Of a stretch of DNA of 64,000 bases, positions 25,747 through 38,399 are shown piece after piece. A program made the position numbers and the translations under genes. Position 1 is the first letter of the stretch. Each line of letters opens with the position of its first letter. This stretch comes from Pseudisothecium myosuroides (Eukaryota; Streptophyta; Bryopsida; Hypnales; Lembophyllaceae). Under the pieces are notes generated by a model, which saw only the letters and a list, made by a program, of their open reading frames with translations, ran no database searches and had not been told where the DNA came from. The DNA lies in assembly GCA_951799445.1 (NCBI GenBank), contig OX637294.1:27243452-27307451 (forward strand), given 5' to 3'.

Positions 25747-27659
25747 CTGGGGCCAGATGGAAGAATTGGGGCCGGATTGAAGGTTGGATTGAATAAAAAA
25801 CCGGCCGGCCTTCCACCTGGACCCAGGCCCAATATAAAGCCAGCCTTATAGTGAGTCCAAAAAACTCACCAACGTGAGATTTGCCGAGGGTAAGCCTCAC
25901 CAAATAAGTTACGATGCATATGAAGGTGATAAGTGTAGAGTTTCCTTGGTAGAAACACTGCACCATACGTGAAATGGATGGAGTGGACTTCATCTTGAAA
26001 AATACCTTTATAGATACATATGGAATAGATATAAGGCAACAACCATCATAAAAGGTAGTTGCCAATGCAGATGGTAGAGTAGAAGATAGAGTTGGAAATA
26101 ACAAAGACTTCTTCTCTCATTTGGGAGCCGAATCCAATAAGCTACTATAGAAAATCTCAAGAAACAAGGTGTATAGTAGAGATACAAGTGGAACCAAATG
26201 AAGGAATTAGCAATGGAGTTGTTAAGGCTAAAGAGCCTCCCTATTGTATTGGTGAAGTAATCCGGAAGTACCAAATATTGAGTTGCACAAAAAGAATCAA
26301 TTATTTAACTAATAGAACTAAATAGCGTAATATTGCACTAGCACTTTAAGCTCCTAGTTCTTAAAAAAAGAATGGGGACTCAAAAAGGCCGACAGATCTA
26401 GACAAGCCATGCAAATTAAAAAATAATACCTTTTCCATCCCCAAAGTAATGTTCTTGTTGGACAAAATGTTTTGGATTAAGGCTGAAAATAACATTTTCA
26501 AAACTTGTTTTGCGCTGTAAATAGAGTTCGGTGCACTCCTAGTATCCTAGAAGCTTTGAATTTTTGAATCCTTTTTAAAGTGCAATTTTGAAGTATTGTA
26601 AAGCAAAAAGAATTGGGCATTTTCAAGGAGGACCAATGGGCACTTAATTGTTGAATGTGAGTTTGTCATTTTGTGGGTAGTTAGTATAGGCCCAAGACCA
26701 TGTGTGAACCTCTGTTCAAGTGCAATTGCTAGGTGGTCAACACAATAAGATACTAAATTTGCACAACTAGAAGTTGGACCAATCTTTTTGTTGAAAGTTA
26801 ATCCCAAAAGGACAGGCTAGTCATTGTAGAAATCAGACTTTTTGGTACCATATGAATAATTTGTTTAAAAAAATTCAAGGTCACTCATTGGAGGTCAAAC
26901 ATTTATGCAAGACCTTCCCTTTGTACACAAAATTCTAAAGATGAAACATCTACACTTTTGTCCTACGTAGAAGGATTCTCAATCTTCCATCGGACACTTA
27001 GTGTTCAAAAAGTCCTTCTAGGGGTACTATGAAATACTCTCTAGAATGTTTTACAAGTTAATATAATCTACTTTGTGGACAATGTACATAGAATTCAAGT
27101 CATGGCCCATAGATGGGATGGAATAGTTATTTATCTGATTTTTAGGAACTTTTTAATAGGTTTGATTCCTTTGATGAATAGGAAATAACCTTTCCTAAAT
27201 GGAATTATTTTCTAAAGGGGTAAAAGTCATAATATACCAAATAGTTGTAGGCTAGGGATGGCACCTCTTTGTTAGAATTTTTTTCCTAAGAAAACAAAGT
27301 TTGTCATATATTAAAAATAATTTTTTTGCCAATAGTCTTTATTTTGCAATACAAAAATTTTGTTTTAAAAAAAAATCCTATAATTTTGAAAACTATATTT
27401 AGAATTTGTTTTTGCCAATCTTATCCTACAATTGTGGTAGCAAAAATATTGGAAATTTTTGAGGTGCCCTTGGACTATAAAAAATCCAAAGTGTAGACAA
27501 AAATTTTGTTGTGAAAAAGGATGAACGATGCTTCTTACTACACATCTTTTTTCCTAAAAGAATTGGCAAAAAATTGCAATTCTAATGAGTTTTCAAATTT
27601 ACAAGCTTCTAGGTGGATGTTAACATGGGGCTATAAATTTTTCACTTTTGACTCTATAA
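25747..27659. other. Intergenic
   Basis: No gene could be identified. Short open frames near 25736-26325 occur on both strands with no family match. The remaining sequence is AT-rich and featureless to me. Confidence 0.4.
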
Positions 27660-29612
27660 ATAATATCTAAAAATCATGTCTAACATCCTCTTTTTTTATT
27701 GAAAACTTCCAAAAAATTAAAGAAGTCATATATTATAGCATATTTTGGTTTCATTCAAAACCTCAAACAAAGAATCAAACTTCTCTTTAACACCTAAGAA
27801 AAAAACACTACAAGAAAAAGGGGCCCGAAAAATTGGGTTCAATTAATTCAACAGTTCTCTAAACATCAATCAAGATAATTTTGTTGATTTAGCCAAAAAA
27901 TAAATTTGCTTAGTTGATTTGGCAATCCTTTAAACATCATTTTCATTTTTTGACATATTATAGTATTAGGGTAGGATTGGCAGAAAATAAAGATTTAAAA
28001 GTAAGCCAAATAATAAATATTCCAATTGATTCAATACATGTTGCAATAAAAATTTGAATGGTGCTTACCATGGTAGTAGTAGGGAAGGGAAGACAAGGTC
28101 TTTATACAAGTGAGGTGGTAGGAGGTAGGACAACCCATATGGGATATGTGAAGTGAAGATTAGTAGTTATAGTGAAGTCAAAAGTTAGAATTGTGGTTAA
28201 AATGTAGAATTTTAGACCTCATTTAGGCAGCGTTGAATAACTTTTTTCAATTTTTTTTTACTACATTAATGTGTAAAATCAAACTAACTTTCATTTCCAA
28301 AAATCCGTTTGAGATTTTGAGCTTCCAATCAAAAGTTATGGTCAAATTTTAGAGAGGGGTTGGAAGGGACTCATAATAATAAGTCAAAAGTTGGAATTGT
28401 GGTTAAAAAATAGAATTTCAAACCTCATTTAGGCATCGTAGAATAACGTTTTAAAAAAAAATTGAACTAAGAATAGTTGTAAAATAAAGCCAATATTCAT
28501 CTCCAAAAATCCGTTTGAGATTTTAAGTCTCCAATAAAAAATTATGCAGAAATTGCAAAGAGGGGTTGGAAGAGACATTTTTTTTGACAATTTCAAACAT
28601 CCTCTTTGAAACACCATTCAAATTTTTATTGCAACATGCATTGAATATATAGGAATATAGTGGTGAATTTTGGCATTCAAAGTTCAATTGCTATATATAT
28701 TGAATTACATTGAGTATAGTATTCAGTTTTTTAAAGTTAAATTTCACCGTGCAAAATTTATTTTGCAAAATTTAATTAATTATTTGGTACCAATTTGTTG
28801 GTTGTTGATGTGGCAGGATTTGTTGATGTGGCAATTTACATGGCAAATTATTGAATAATAATAATAATTTTTTAAATTTGACATAATCAGTATACAAAAT
28901 CAACATATATGTGTTGATGTTTGTCCGAATCAAACTGTCCAAATCAATTGTCTTAACCAACATATATAAGTTGATTGTCATGTTGGATCGGACATTGTTT
29001 TTTCTTGTAGTGAAACTTCATCCAACTGCCTAGTATGCAAATAGTATTTTATTAAGAAAGAACTTGTTGAAGTGCAATGACACCAAAAAAGTTTTAAATA
29101 AAGTTTTAGAGTTTTATTGAGAATATGATTGGATGTCGTTACGGTTTAGAAAGAATGAATGAATAAAAAATTGTATAAATGAAAACATGACAAAAATTGT
29201 AAAGGATGAAATTGGGACACAATTTGAATCTATTGTACTTAATGGTTAGGATTGGCAAAAAACATTTTGAAAAATAGATGAAGGAATTATTAGACATTAT
29301 TTTTTCCAAAAAAATTGTATGAAAAAATTTATTTTAAGCATTAGCCAAACCGTATTTGCCAAGTTTTAACTAGTCATTCCGTAGAAAATGTTGATCCTAA
29401 CCACCTAGTATTATGCTATAAGTGTGTAGTGTGATAATGTTGTCACGATATCATCCATTTGGATGGTTATAAATCATTATACATTTTCATACAAAATTGG
29501 AAGTCCTCTTTAATTAGTTTAAAATCTAGTTCAAATAACTTGAAGAGAATGTAATTCATATACAATGCGGGGTGCTTCAAATGTTGCAATGGAATGAGTT
29601 ACTTCTATATTT
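27660..29612. repeat. Copy A of a duplicated segment, split by a CACTA element
   Basis: Bases 27660-27805 plus 29013-29612, 746 bp once the 1,207-bp insert is removed, match 30748-31493 in the same orientation with moderate divergence. No gene lies in either copy. Confidence 0.8.
27806..29012. mobile_element. Non-autonomous CACTA element, 1,207 bp
   Basis: Begins CACTACAAGAAAAA and ends with the exact reverse complement, a 14-bp perfect terminal repeat typical of plant CACTA (En/Spm) elements. AAA flanks both sides (27803-27805, 29013-29015). The duplicate of the host segment at about 30875-30900 lacks it. Internal sequence is AT-rich and includes direct repeats around 28190-28330 and 28380-28530. 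It is shared in part with the element at 57063-59339. No transposase remains. Confidence 0.9.
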
Positions 29613-29689
29613 TGACAATTTCAAACATCCTCTTTGCAATTTGTCAACATCCTCTTTTCAAAATCAAAAGCTTTACCGAAAAAAAGATA

Positions 29690-30350
29690 TTCTAATTCTA
29701 CCAACATGTGTAGTTGAAAGAATGACTTTCTACGTCCGTGTGAAATTTTACCCAAAAAATGACACTATCCCAAGGGGTGAAAAAATCGTTCTCACAGCTA
29801 TACACATTGGTAGAATAGCATATATTTTTTTGTGTGATTATTTTGAATTTGAAATTTGTCACACATGTTATTAACATGGACATTATTTCATCATAAAAAT
29901 TTCATGGTAAATAAACAATTTTTCAACCCTAGGGATAGTGTCAAAGTTGGTAGTAGTGAAATTGTTTCTCACAACTACACATGTTGGGGGATTTTAAATA
30001 TCTATTTTTGTGGGGGTCTTTTGGACTTGAAATTTTTTACATATGTAATCAACATATATATGGTCCTATGACAAAAATTTCATAGAAAAAGAAAAAAAAT
30101 TCAATCCTTAAAAGGGTGTCAAAGTTGGCAATAGTGAAAAAAATTTCACGGCTACACATGTTGGGAGATTTCAAATATCTTTTTTTGTGTAAATCATCTG
30201 GCCTTGAAATTTGATGCACATATAATTAACTTAAAGATGATGCTATGGTAAAAATTTAATAGTCAAAGATTAGTTTTTGAGCCCTCGGGAGGCTGTCAAA
30301 GTTGGCAGCGCTGAAATTTCCTTCCCTGCAATTTCGAAAACGCCATTTTG
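29690..30350. repeat. Diverged tandem repeat, unit about 180 bp, 3-4 copies
   Basis: Units recur at about 29765, 29938, 30117 and, partially, 30290. Each contains GTGTCAAAGTTGG or a variant, an ACACATGTTGG block, a T-rich stretch and AAAATTTCATGG or a variant. Divergence is high, so the array is old. Unrelated to the duplicated segments on either side. Confidence 0.65.
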
Positions 30351-30747
30351 ATTGGGACCCCACTGTACTTGTTGCTTCGTCAAATAGTTGTGTTGACAAT
30401 GGATTTGGAGACTACTTTGGCACTATGGAGATTTGTTCATAAAAGGGGCCAAGTTTTGTAGATGCAGTATTTAGGTTGGGAGCATATATTTCTACAATCC
30501 CATTGTTACCACCAACCTTTAAATCATCAAAAATGACGAGCTAGCGGCATTTATATACGATGCTTGAATATGACACTTTCCACATAGATTCTGGGTGCCT
30601 AAACGATGGCATCTAAGTTGGAGATTTTGCATAGATTTAAGGGATAGATTATTAGTTCTAGAATGTATGTATCATTGGCACAAAGACTAAAAATAATATG
30701 GAAATAATGCTTCATAGGAAAGGTATTATTGGGACAGAGAGAGTAAT

Positions 30748-31493
30748 ATCTAAAAATTATGTCTAGCATCTTCTTTTTTATTGAAAACTTCCAAAAAGTT
30801 GAAGAACTCATACATTATAGCACATGCTAGTTTCATTTGAAACCTCAAACAATGAAGAATTAAACTTCCCCTAACACCTAAAAAAACAACTTCATCCAAC
30901 TTCTTAGGATGCAAATAGTAATTTTCTAAGATAGAGCTTGTTGTCGTGCAATGACACCCAAAAGGTTTAAAATAAAGCTCTAGCATTTCATTGAGAATAT
31001 GATTGAATGATGTTGGGGTTTCAAAAGAATGAATTAATGAAAAATTGTATAAATGAAAATTTGACAAAAATTGTATTGAATGAAATCAAGACACAATTTA
31101 AATCCATCATACCTAATAGTCAGGATTGGCAAAAAATATATTGAAAAATAAATAAAGGATATATTGGATATTATTTTTTTCAAAAAAAATTGTATGAAAA
31201 AAATTTATTTCAAGCATTTTTCAAATCACATTTGCCAACTTTTAATTAATCGTTTGGTAGGAAATGCTGATCCTAACCACCTAGTATTGTGCTATAAGTG
31301 CATAGTGTCATGATGTCATCCATGTCACGATATCATCCATTTGGATGGTTATAAATCATTACACAATTTCATACAAAATTGGAAGTCCTCTTTAATTAGT
31401 TTAAAATCTGGTTCAAATAACTTGAAGAGAATGTAATTCATATGCAATGGAGGTTGCTTCAAATGTTGTAATGGGATGAATTACTTCTATAAG
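30748..31493. repeat. Copy B of the duplicated segment (no insertion)
   Basis: Aligns with 27660-29612 minus its CACTA insert, in direct orientation. Around 30875-30900 it reads CACCTAAAAAAACAACTTC where copy A is interrupted, so this copy keeps the target site unoccupied. Confidence 0.8.
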
Positions 31494-32000
31494 CTAACAT
31501 AACAAATTGTGTTGGTCACCACACCAATTTGTCCTAATAGGGAGTGTCACAAAATGAACTTAAAATGATAAGGTTATAATTTTTTATAAGGGAATAATAT
31601 TTTTACCAATTTAATGTGTACTAGCGCAATTTATTTTGAGGAAACATCATAAATATTGTACTTGGTGATCAGGTTTGGCAAAAAATAATTCTAAAAATGG
31701 ATGCCAAATCTTTTGGAAATTTATTTTGCAAAAAATTACATTTTTTTTTGTCTGAAATAAAAAAGAATATTGTAAAATATTGGCTAAATATTCCTAGTTT
31801 ATGATAGATTAAGTAAACATTCAGCAAAGAATAAATAAATATTCAATAAAGAATGGTGACCGTGCCCATAAAATACAATATCATTGGTAAAAATATTATT
31901 CCTTTGTAAAAAGTTATGAACATCTATAAATTCATTTTGTAATAGGACAAATTAGCACATGTCGAGGCCTGATACAAAAGGGGCCAAAGAGGATTGACCC

Positions 32001-32198
32001 CCTTATTGCCCCGTGTCTTTTAGCCTTGCAGAAAATACTAGAATTTTTTACGTTCCACCCATGATAAAATTTGCAAATTCTAAATTCATATTTGCAAATA
32101 GAGGCCGTAAATTAGACAAGAGAGGAGAAGAAATACAAATTTACGCGGCACAAAATAGGGGCCAATTTTTATATTTACCCTTGGCTGGGGCAATAAGG
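32001..32198. mobile_element. Small TIR element upstream of the complex I gene
   Basis: CCTTATTGCCCC at 32001-32012 and its exact reverse complement GGGGCAATAAGG at 32187-32198 bound 198 bp. A diverged copy of most of the sequence is at about 51190-51365, where the right end is not recognisable. No coding signal. Confidence 0.55.
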
Positions 32199-32224
32199 AG
32201 AAGGGGCTGCCCGGGAATGGCACT

Positions 32225-33544
32225 AGGGTTGGGGAGGTACCTTCATCACAACCTTGCGCTCTCGACGCTCCAATCTCGCCATCGCCATCGCTGCTCGCAG
32301 GTTTGTTTCTCCTTGATCGCTTCTTGCATTCGTGCTCGTAATCGCCTCCTGGACTCTCCTCCTCTGCTCGGGTTTAGGGTTTACTTGCTTGGGTTTGGGC
32401 CACCTTTGTTTATTGTGATAAGTTCAAGCAATTGTATTCGGTGGCAAAGAATGTGCTGATTTCGATCTAGGGTTTATGGGAGCTGCCGACACTGCGATTT
32501 GATCGACCTTGCAAATTGTTGCAGTGCGACTCTGTGACGAGTGAGTAGTGTTTGTAAGCGATTACAGCAATTGCGCAATTTGCGGTGGTTGCTGCAATTT
32601 CACATTGTTAGGTGTTCTTGTGGTTCCGTTTTGAGAGGACTCAATTCCCAATGTTTCTTTGGTGTTTAAGCAGACGGGTTCTTGGGTCCGAAGTCAGTTG
32701 GCGTTTTGGGCAGACGTTGCTGGAGGAGAGAGCTGATGAGAAGTGCGTTGAACAGTGGTGTCAGACTGGCAGGCTTTACAAGACGCTCGAGCTTCCATAA
32801 CTAGGTACGTATCTGTGATCCGGCGTTGCTATTTCTAACCAAGTTATGGAATTTGTAATGAGGTAACTTCACTGGAACTGTTCGAATAAGCATTGCAGCA
32901 TGGTTCCCATTATCAAACTATCTAAATTTGTTGAGTCTTGTTGGGAGTTAAAGAGGGGATTCGAGACTGTCTTCACATGCAATTGTTGGACAACAATTTC
33001 CGAAATGTTAAAAATAGGTGTATCCTAGGGTGTCATGTCCAGAGGCCTCACATTTTAGGCAAGAATGGGATTGTTTTGCAAACAGGTCACAATGTGGTGC
33101 AGTTACCTTAGTGATTATCTGGAGACCTTATGGATTATGAGTTTGAAATCTAAATTTTTCACCATGGCCATTTACTTACGTTACACTCTTCTTTACTTAT
33201 TAAACTTATTTTTTAGGGGCTTTTTTTGAAATTATTATATTTTGTTTATGAGGTAAAATACTGCCGGTTGCTCCCTTTACACAACAAAAGAGCTTGTGTA
33301 GAGGAATTCTACTGTATTTCTGTGAGACCAACTTTTAGTTGTCGTGGTCTTCTCTTCTGCTCAATCTTCGCCTTCACTCCGTTTGAGTGTATCGTTGTCG
33401 TCGGTGCCCCTGTCTTTGTCCTCGTCCTGATGGTTTCGTCTTGACATAATGTAGTTGTTGGTGCCAGGCCTCTCCTCCCTCGGCTGCCTGTTCTCTTCTG
33501 CCTTGCCTTGCCGTTTCTTCTCGTGGCTATCCCCCATCGCCGCC
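32225..33544 (+). promoter_or_regulatory. Leader region of the complex I gene, probably with introns
   Basis: GC- and CT-rich leader-like sequence at 32225-32305 ends in GCAG followed by GTTTGTTTC, a plausible donor. A strong donor GTACGTATCTG follows at about 32804. A second CT-rich stretch covers 33340-33540 just before the start codon. These fit a spliced 5' leader for the gene at 33545, or a separate short transcript. The open frame at 32612-32800 was not recognised. Confidence 0.4.
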
Positions 33545-33862
33545 ATGGTTTTCAAGAGCGACTACCCCAAGTTCGACCAGGAAGCGCCACCCGATGACTT
33601 CGACCCCGCCAAGCCCTACGCCGATCCGGTCGCCATGCTGGAGCAGCGCGAGTTCGTGGTACGCGAAAAGCTCATCCAAGTGGAGACGGCCAAGATCCTC
33701 CGCGAGCGCCTGCAACGCTGCCATAGGCGCGAGGGCGTCAACCACTACCAAAAATGCCTCCCTCATGTTCGCAAGTACATGGCTTCAATTCAGAATATCG
33801 GCTGGGGCAAGGACGCTCGCCCTGCATACTTGAACCACCTGGATGCCGAAGCCAAAGCCTAA
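33545..33862 (+). CDS. NADH dehydrogenase (complex I) subunit, NDUFB10 type
   Basis: A single coding exon for 105 residues. NDUFB10 (PDSW) is an accessory subunit in the membrane arm of mitochondrial complex I, which passes electrons from NADH to ubiquinone while pumping protons. The start was set at the ATG in GCCGCCATGG rather than an upstream in-frame ATG at 33455, because the plant family begins close to the acidic N-terminal segment (EAPPDDFDPAKPYADPVAML, residues 12-31). The core follows: REFVVREKLIQVETAKILRE, then CHRREGVNHYQKC with two cysteines spaced CX11C that in this family form a disulfide in the intermembrane space, then GWGKDARP. Length equals that of angiosperm homologues as I recall them. 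There is no cleavable targeting signal, which is normal here. Strongly GC-rich codons contrast with the AT-rich surroundings. No damage seen. Confidence 0.93.
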   Translation: MVFKSDYPKFDQEAPPDDFDPAKPYADPVAMLEQREFVVREKLIQVETAKILRERLQRCHRREGVNHYQKCLPHVRKYMASIQNIGWGKDARPAYLNHLDAEAKA

Positions 33863-33951
33863 GTCCTTACTCGTCTTCCATGGATGGCTGTCCGACTGTC
33901 TAGGGTTTCCGCGTTTCTCATCTCCCGATTGACTCGGCCATTTTCCTGGCT

Positions 33952-33973
33952 GGGTTGGGTTGGGTTGGGTTGT
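33952..33973 (+). other. Four GGGTT units, G-quadruplex motif in the 3' region
   Basis: Four consecutive GGG tracts separated by TT lie 90 bases after the stop codon of the complex I gene on the same strand, so the transcript could fold into a G-quadruplex if the 3' UTR extends this far. Effect unknown. Confidence 0.5.
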
Positions 33974-34159
33974 CAGGTTTGGTTTCCCTACTGCTATTTC
34001 CTTTCCTGTTTTCGTTTTTCCTGTCTTGGTTTCTGGGCAGGGCGTAGTTAGGCTAACCTCCTATAGGGAACACAATTGCTTTCCTCAAGTTAGTGCCTAC
34101 CATATTGCGCAAGTGCATTGTGGTGGAAGCAGCTGTATCTTGGTATGTGTTTAATAGTG

Positions 34160-36645
34160 TTCTCATGAACTATTTTGCCAAGCCATTGTTTGTCGCCTGT
34201 TCATAATGGATGCTGTCCCACTGCGGCTGTAGCCTAGTGGTTCTGGAATTCACCTAATAATATCGACCGTTTATGGATTTGAGCATGGTTTTATTTGTGG
34301 AACTATCGAGTTGTTTTTTAAGTCTTGTTGAGTGTGAATCTGGATTGCAGAGTCTCTTTGCATTCAGCATTTGGACACTGTAGGAGTAAATGAGGAATTT
34401 TCCAACTGCTGGAATTAGGGGTACTCTAAATCAACCCTTGACTCTTATGAGAGTAGACTCTCGTTGCTTTTAGTGTGCTAGAATATGTAGTTCGACTTCA
34501 GTAACAAATCGTGTTTATTTGGAGTTCCCTTACATGACTCTTGTGTATCCTCGTGGCAAAAAGATGACAAAAATATTAAAGGTTATATTGACTTTAGGGA
34601 GCCAAGCGGATGGAAAAAGACAATGTTTCTTAAAAAAATTGAGTTGCTTGAATGTATTGTATTTGTAGTAAAAATTCTCACTTTGTGGTAGACTTTTATG
34701 TAGACTTTACAATAGTACATGTCATCCCCCTCCACCTTCCCTATGAACCCACGATGGAAGTGTCCATTCAATGGAAGCTTAAAAACTCAAGTAGGATCAT
34801 ACAAAGTCAATTTTTAATCAATGTTTTCAAAATGTTGATGCAAAATGGGAACATTCACTCCTTCCATGAAATTAAAAAAAAATTCCAATTGGATGTCCAG
34901 ATAAAAAGTAATGCTAGCCAAAAAAATCTAGGCAATTTGGACATCTTTTGCAAAGTTCTTCATCTACTTTTAAAATTTGACATGTATATTATTAACATGA
35001 TACAATATACAATTGTAAAAAGGAAATACATTTAGTACAAAAAACTCATTCCAAGAAGAGTCAAATTTTACTAACCTTCCAGATAAGTTTGTGGAAAAAC
35101 ATTTTTGTCTCCCTTCAAATGCTATTATCTTGAAATTTATGAACTCAAAGATTTTGAAATTTCTCCTATACATCCCAAATGTTTGTCTCTAACTTTTCAC
35201 CCTTGGGAGTTCAAATAAAAAGTTTCTTCACTACACAAGAAATCATCAAAAAATGACAAGTGCATTTCCTAATCACTTACCCCTTGCATTGCAGGGTGAT
35301 TTAGAGTAAGCTAGATTCCATATTTGCTTTTGAAGTATTACAACACTTGCAAAGTACTGAAAAGGACAAAAGATGAGTAGGTTGCATAAAAACTAACATA
35401 TTGCATCCTCGCTATTATTGCAAGCAACTAGTTATATCAAAGTAAAGATGAGTTCTGAAACAAAGTGTGCAACCAAACCCTATAATCCTAAACCTTATCC
35501 TTATATAGTAAGAGAAGAGAATTTAAGTTGAAGCCAAATGTGGCCTAGAAGTAGGTAACATCACAATTGAATGTCTCACTTGTGATCCGAACAAATGGTT
35601 GTGTCTACATTTGAAAGCGCTGTTGCATTAGTCTTTATTTTCAAAAACACAATTTCAATCTTTCACCCACTCCAATGAATCAATAAAATGTAGATTCATT
35701 CAGATTTATATGAAGCAAATGTGAAGTTGATGTTAATATAATGCAAAATAGACTTAACGAGATGTTAGCTTGACTAATACAATGACAAAAATTAGCTTGA
35801 TGGTTGTTGTGGAAACTATTAAATCAACATTAATTTGACATTAATTTTTCATATTGATCTTATTACATCAGTAGCATAATAACAATAGCATAAGATCATC
35901 AAATAATGCATTCTACGCAATCCTCTTTGATTTGCCAACAAGGTTATATAAAAATTTGTCCATCCTAACAATAAGAACTATCCACAGTGCTTAAAGTATT
36001 GCTATTACAAGAGGAAATTGCAGAGCTTGGGAAGAGTTGTCGGGTGATTGTAAAAAACACCTGTACTATGTGTTGCGTTTTGTAACAGTACTCATGATTT
36101 TTTTTGGAGCCCTTTAAAATTAGAAAAATAATTTTTAATTTAAAAAAAATATATGGCTAATGTATACACCTTGAAGATAAAGGTAATCACTAAAGGAAAA
36201 GCCTAGGAAAGTTCTCTAAGTAGGAGAACTAGAAAAGTGCCAAATCTCAAGAACTATTTGAGAATAGGAATAAAATAAAATGAAATGAAATAAAATTTGA
36301 ACATTTGTAACAACTCTATAAAGATGGTCATTCACCAAAACAACCACCAAAATAATATTTTATAGGTCCTAAAATGCAAGCAGAAAGAAGCTCATTTTGT
36401 GAACCTCCGCACCATATATAAATTACTATTTTTAAAAATTCCTTGAAATTTTGGCTACAAGTCTACTAGAAGACCATCTCCTCTAAATATCAATTGAATT
36501 TCATATTTTTGGGTACTAAATTGTACTGCGCCCTCCAAAAAAATTAGCAAATGTGACAAAAAATTGTGGGCTATTTTTGGATTATAAAACATAATTGAAA
36601 ATTGCAAAAAAAATGAGGCAAGGTGTATAATAGTCATGAGTACCT
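34160..36645. other. Intergenic, AT-rich
   Basis: No gene recognised. Near 36032-36056 a sequence with GGGTGATTGTAAAAAACACCTG has an inverted counterpart at about 37380-37404 and a direct relative at about 17660, so an older foldback probably surrounds the TTAA element at 36650. Confidence 0.4.
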
Positions 36646-36649
36646 TAAC

Positions 36650-37287
36650 CCCTAAATGCCCAAGGCCTGTTTTGAGTGACTTGGAATTTGCTCTAAATTG
36701 AACAAAATGCCAACATTTTGATAAGTTGTATCAATTTTTTTAAAATTGTAACCGTACCAATTCAAACTAAACATGTTAGAGATCTCATAGGAAAAGAAAA
36801 CACAACAATATCACTTATAGAGTGAAAGATTATAATGTTTGACCATGAGGGTGTTAAAACTGCAAAAAAATTTGAACCCTCTTTTCACAAATCGAATCTA
36901 AAAAAATGGTAACCAAAAAAATATGAGGTTAAAGAACCTAACATGTATAACTCCAATCAACTTATGGCTTCTTAAAATCTATTCTATAGTTTTTTTTAAA
37001 TGAATTTTGAATGTGATTTTTGATCCAAGATCTAGTGTATTTGAGGCTCATTTCCAAGAGCTCTCAACACTACGGGAAGTCAAGATTGCAATGAATACCC
37101 TTGCACAAAATCTTCAATAGAAAAATCACTATTGATTATTTTCAAGATCGGATTTTTGATGCTAAAACTAGACTTCATAAAGAACTTTCCAAAAATATTA
37201 AACTACTAAAAATAGCAACTTGGTTGAGTTTTGTTTGACTTCAAAGTTTTGCAAACACCAGATTTTGGTGCCTCGGGCATTTAGAGG
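36650..37287. mobile_element. TTAA-flanked CCCCTAAATGCCC-ended element
   Basis: CCCCTAAATGCCCAAGGCC follows TTAA (36646-36649). GGGCATTTAGAGG precedes TTAA (37288-37291). It is the compact, inverted relative of 22536-23785. No coding capacity. Confidence 0.75.
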
Positions 37288-37515
37288 TTAACTATGAATC
37301 TTAAGTCATTTGGAACTAGAATGCAAGTTACGAAAAAAGAAAAAAAAAAGAGCACGCAGAATGTGACATAAAATAGGACAAGTGTTTCTTGCAATCACCT
37401 TGTGAGAAATCTCATTTACCAATGATGATTTTCAAGGCGCCACCAAATATAAGAACATACAGAAATACAAGATTTTACAACGAAACAGTCAAAATAAGAT
37501 CAAGAATGACACGTA

Positions 37516-37768
37516 CTTTTCTCTTGCTCTAATCAACTGGACAACACTCTTGTCTAATATGACGGAGGCAACGACTATGCCCACCAATTCTTCACCAAAT
37601 TCGTTGCATTCATTGGCATGCCCTTCCTTTTCCAACCTCTTGATTTTTCTAGCAAAGTCGGTATCATAGTTCTTTTTTCAATTTTCTTGTCACCCTCTGC
37701 AACTCCCTTCTTGCTTATTTTCTTTGACCAAGCTTTTTGCTCTTCTTTCAGTTTTAGTTCTGCAGCTA
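37516..37768 (-). pseudogene. Unrecognised coding-like fragment with a frameshift
   Basis: After an acceptor-like TGTGCAG the minus strand reads LAAELKLKEEQKAWSKKISK, a lysine- and glutamate-rich stretch. About 100 bases on, the sensible frame switches to one reading ECNEFGEELVGIVVASVIL, before a GTACGT donor-like site. The switch suggests a dead exon. I do not recognise the family. Proximity to a PIF/Harbinger transposase remnant raises the possibility that it is that element's second protein. Confidence 0.3.
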
Positions 37769-38399
37769 ACCTGCACACCAAAATCAATCCGTCAAGAAAA
37801 AATACTAGAACACAATATTTGTGTTCCTAAATTCCAGATTCAGGGGTAATTTGAATTTTTTTTAATGCAATTCAATCTTTGTATGTGCACTGATAGCTTG
37901 AGAATTGAATAGAGTCTTTGAAAACTGAAATAAAAACATGAAGACTGAATTAATAAAAGAAGAAACTAAAGAATGGAATGAAATGGATACCCTACCCTCA
38001 GACTTCCAAACAACCTCGACCTAAGTAAACTTTGCAACCTTGGAGATACACTTGAAATTTAGCAACCAAAACATTTCATTACAAAGAATATACATACTTC
38101 TTTGAATTCTCTTTCTCATTCCTCCGAGACCTTTCATGAGTGTCAAATTTGTATTAGTTTATTGACAGGAAACATGTTCAGCGTTGTAGTGAGCTACATT
38201 ATGCTTGAAAATGTTAACCCTCTGGCTCTTCATAGTTTTTTCTACCTTCATAAGAAGTGCCCTTCAACGATGCTCCAGAAATCTAGACACAAGGTAGCTG
38301 ATATTGAATGCAAAAGGATTATAGACAAGTTAGTAGAGAAAGAAGCTCTGTTGATCCAGAAACAAGCAAGCTAACTTATATTTCATTGTGTGTTAGCAT

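Noticed and set aside
25736..26104. 122-codon minus-strand frame
   Set aside because: Overlaps open frames on both strands, starts at a TTAA element boundary, and shows no recognisable motif.
29690..30350. Possible CRISPR-like array
   Set aside because: Units are 180 bp, diverged and contiguous without unique spacers; the host is a plant nuclear genome.
32612..32800. 62-codon frame before the complex I gene
   Set aside because: Lies in a leader-like region with a donor site just after its stop; no domain and no evidence it is translated.
34220..34295. tRNA-like stretch with an A-box-like TAGCCTAGTGG
   Set aside because: No B-box (GGTTCGANTCC) at the right distance, and no acceptor stem pairing could be formed.
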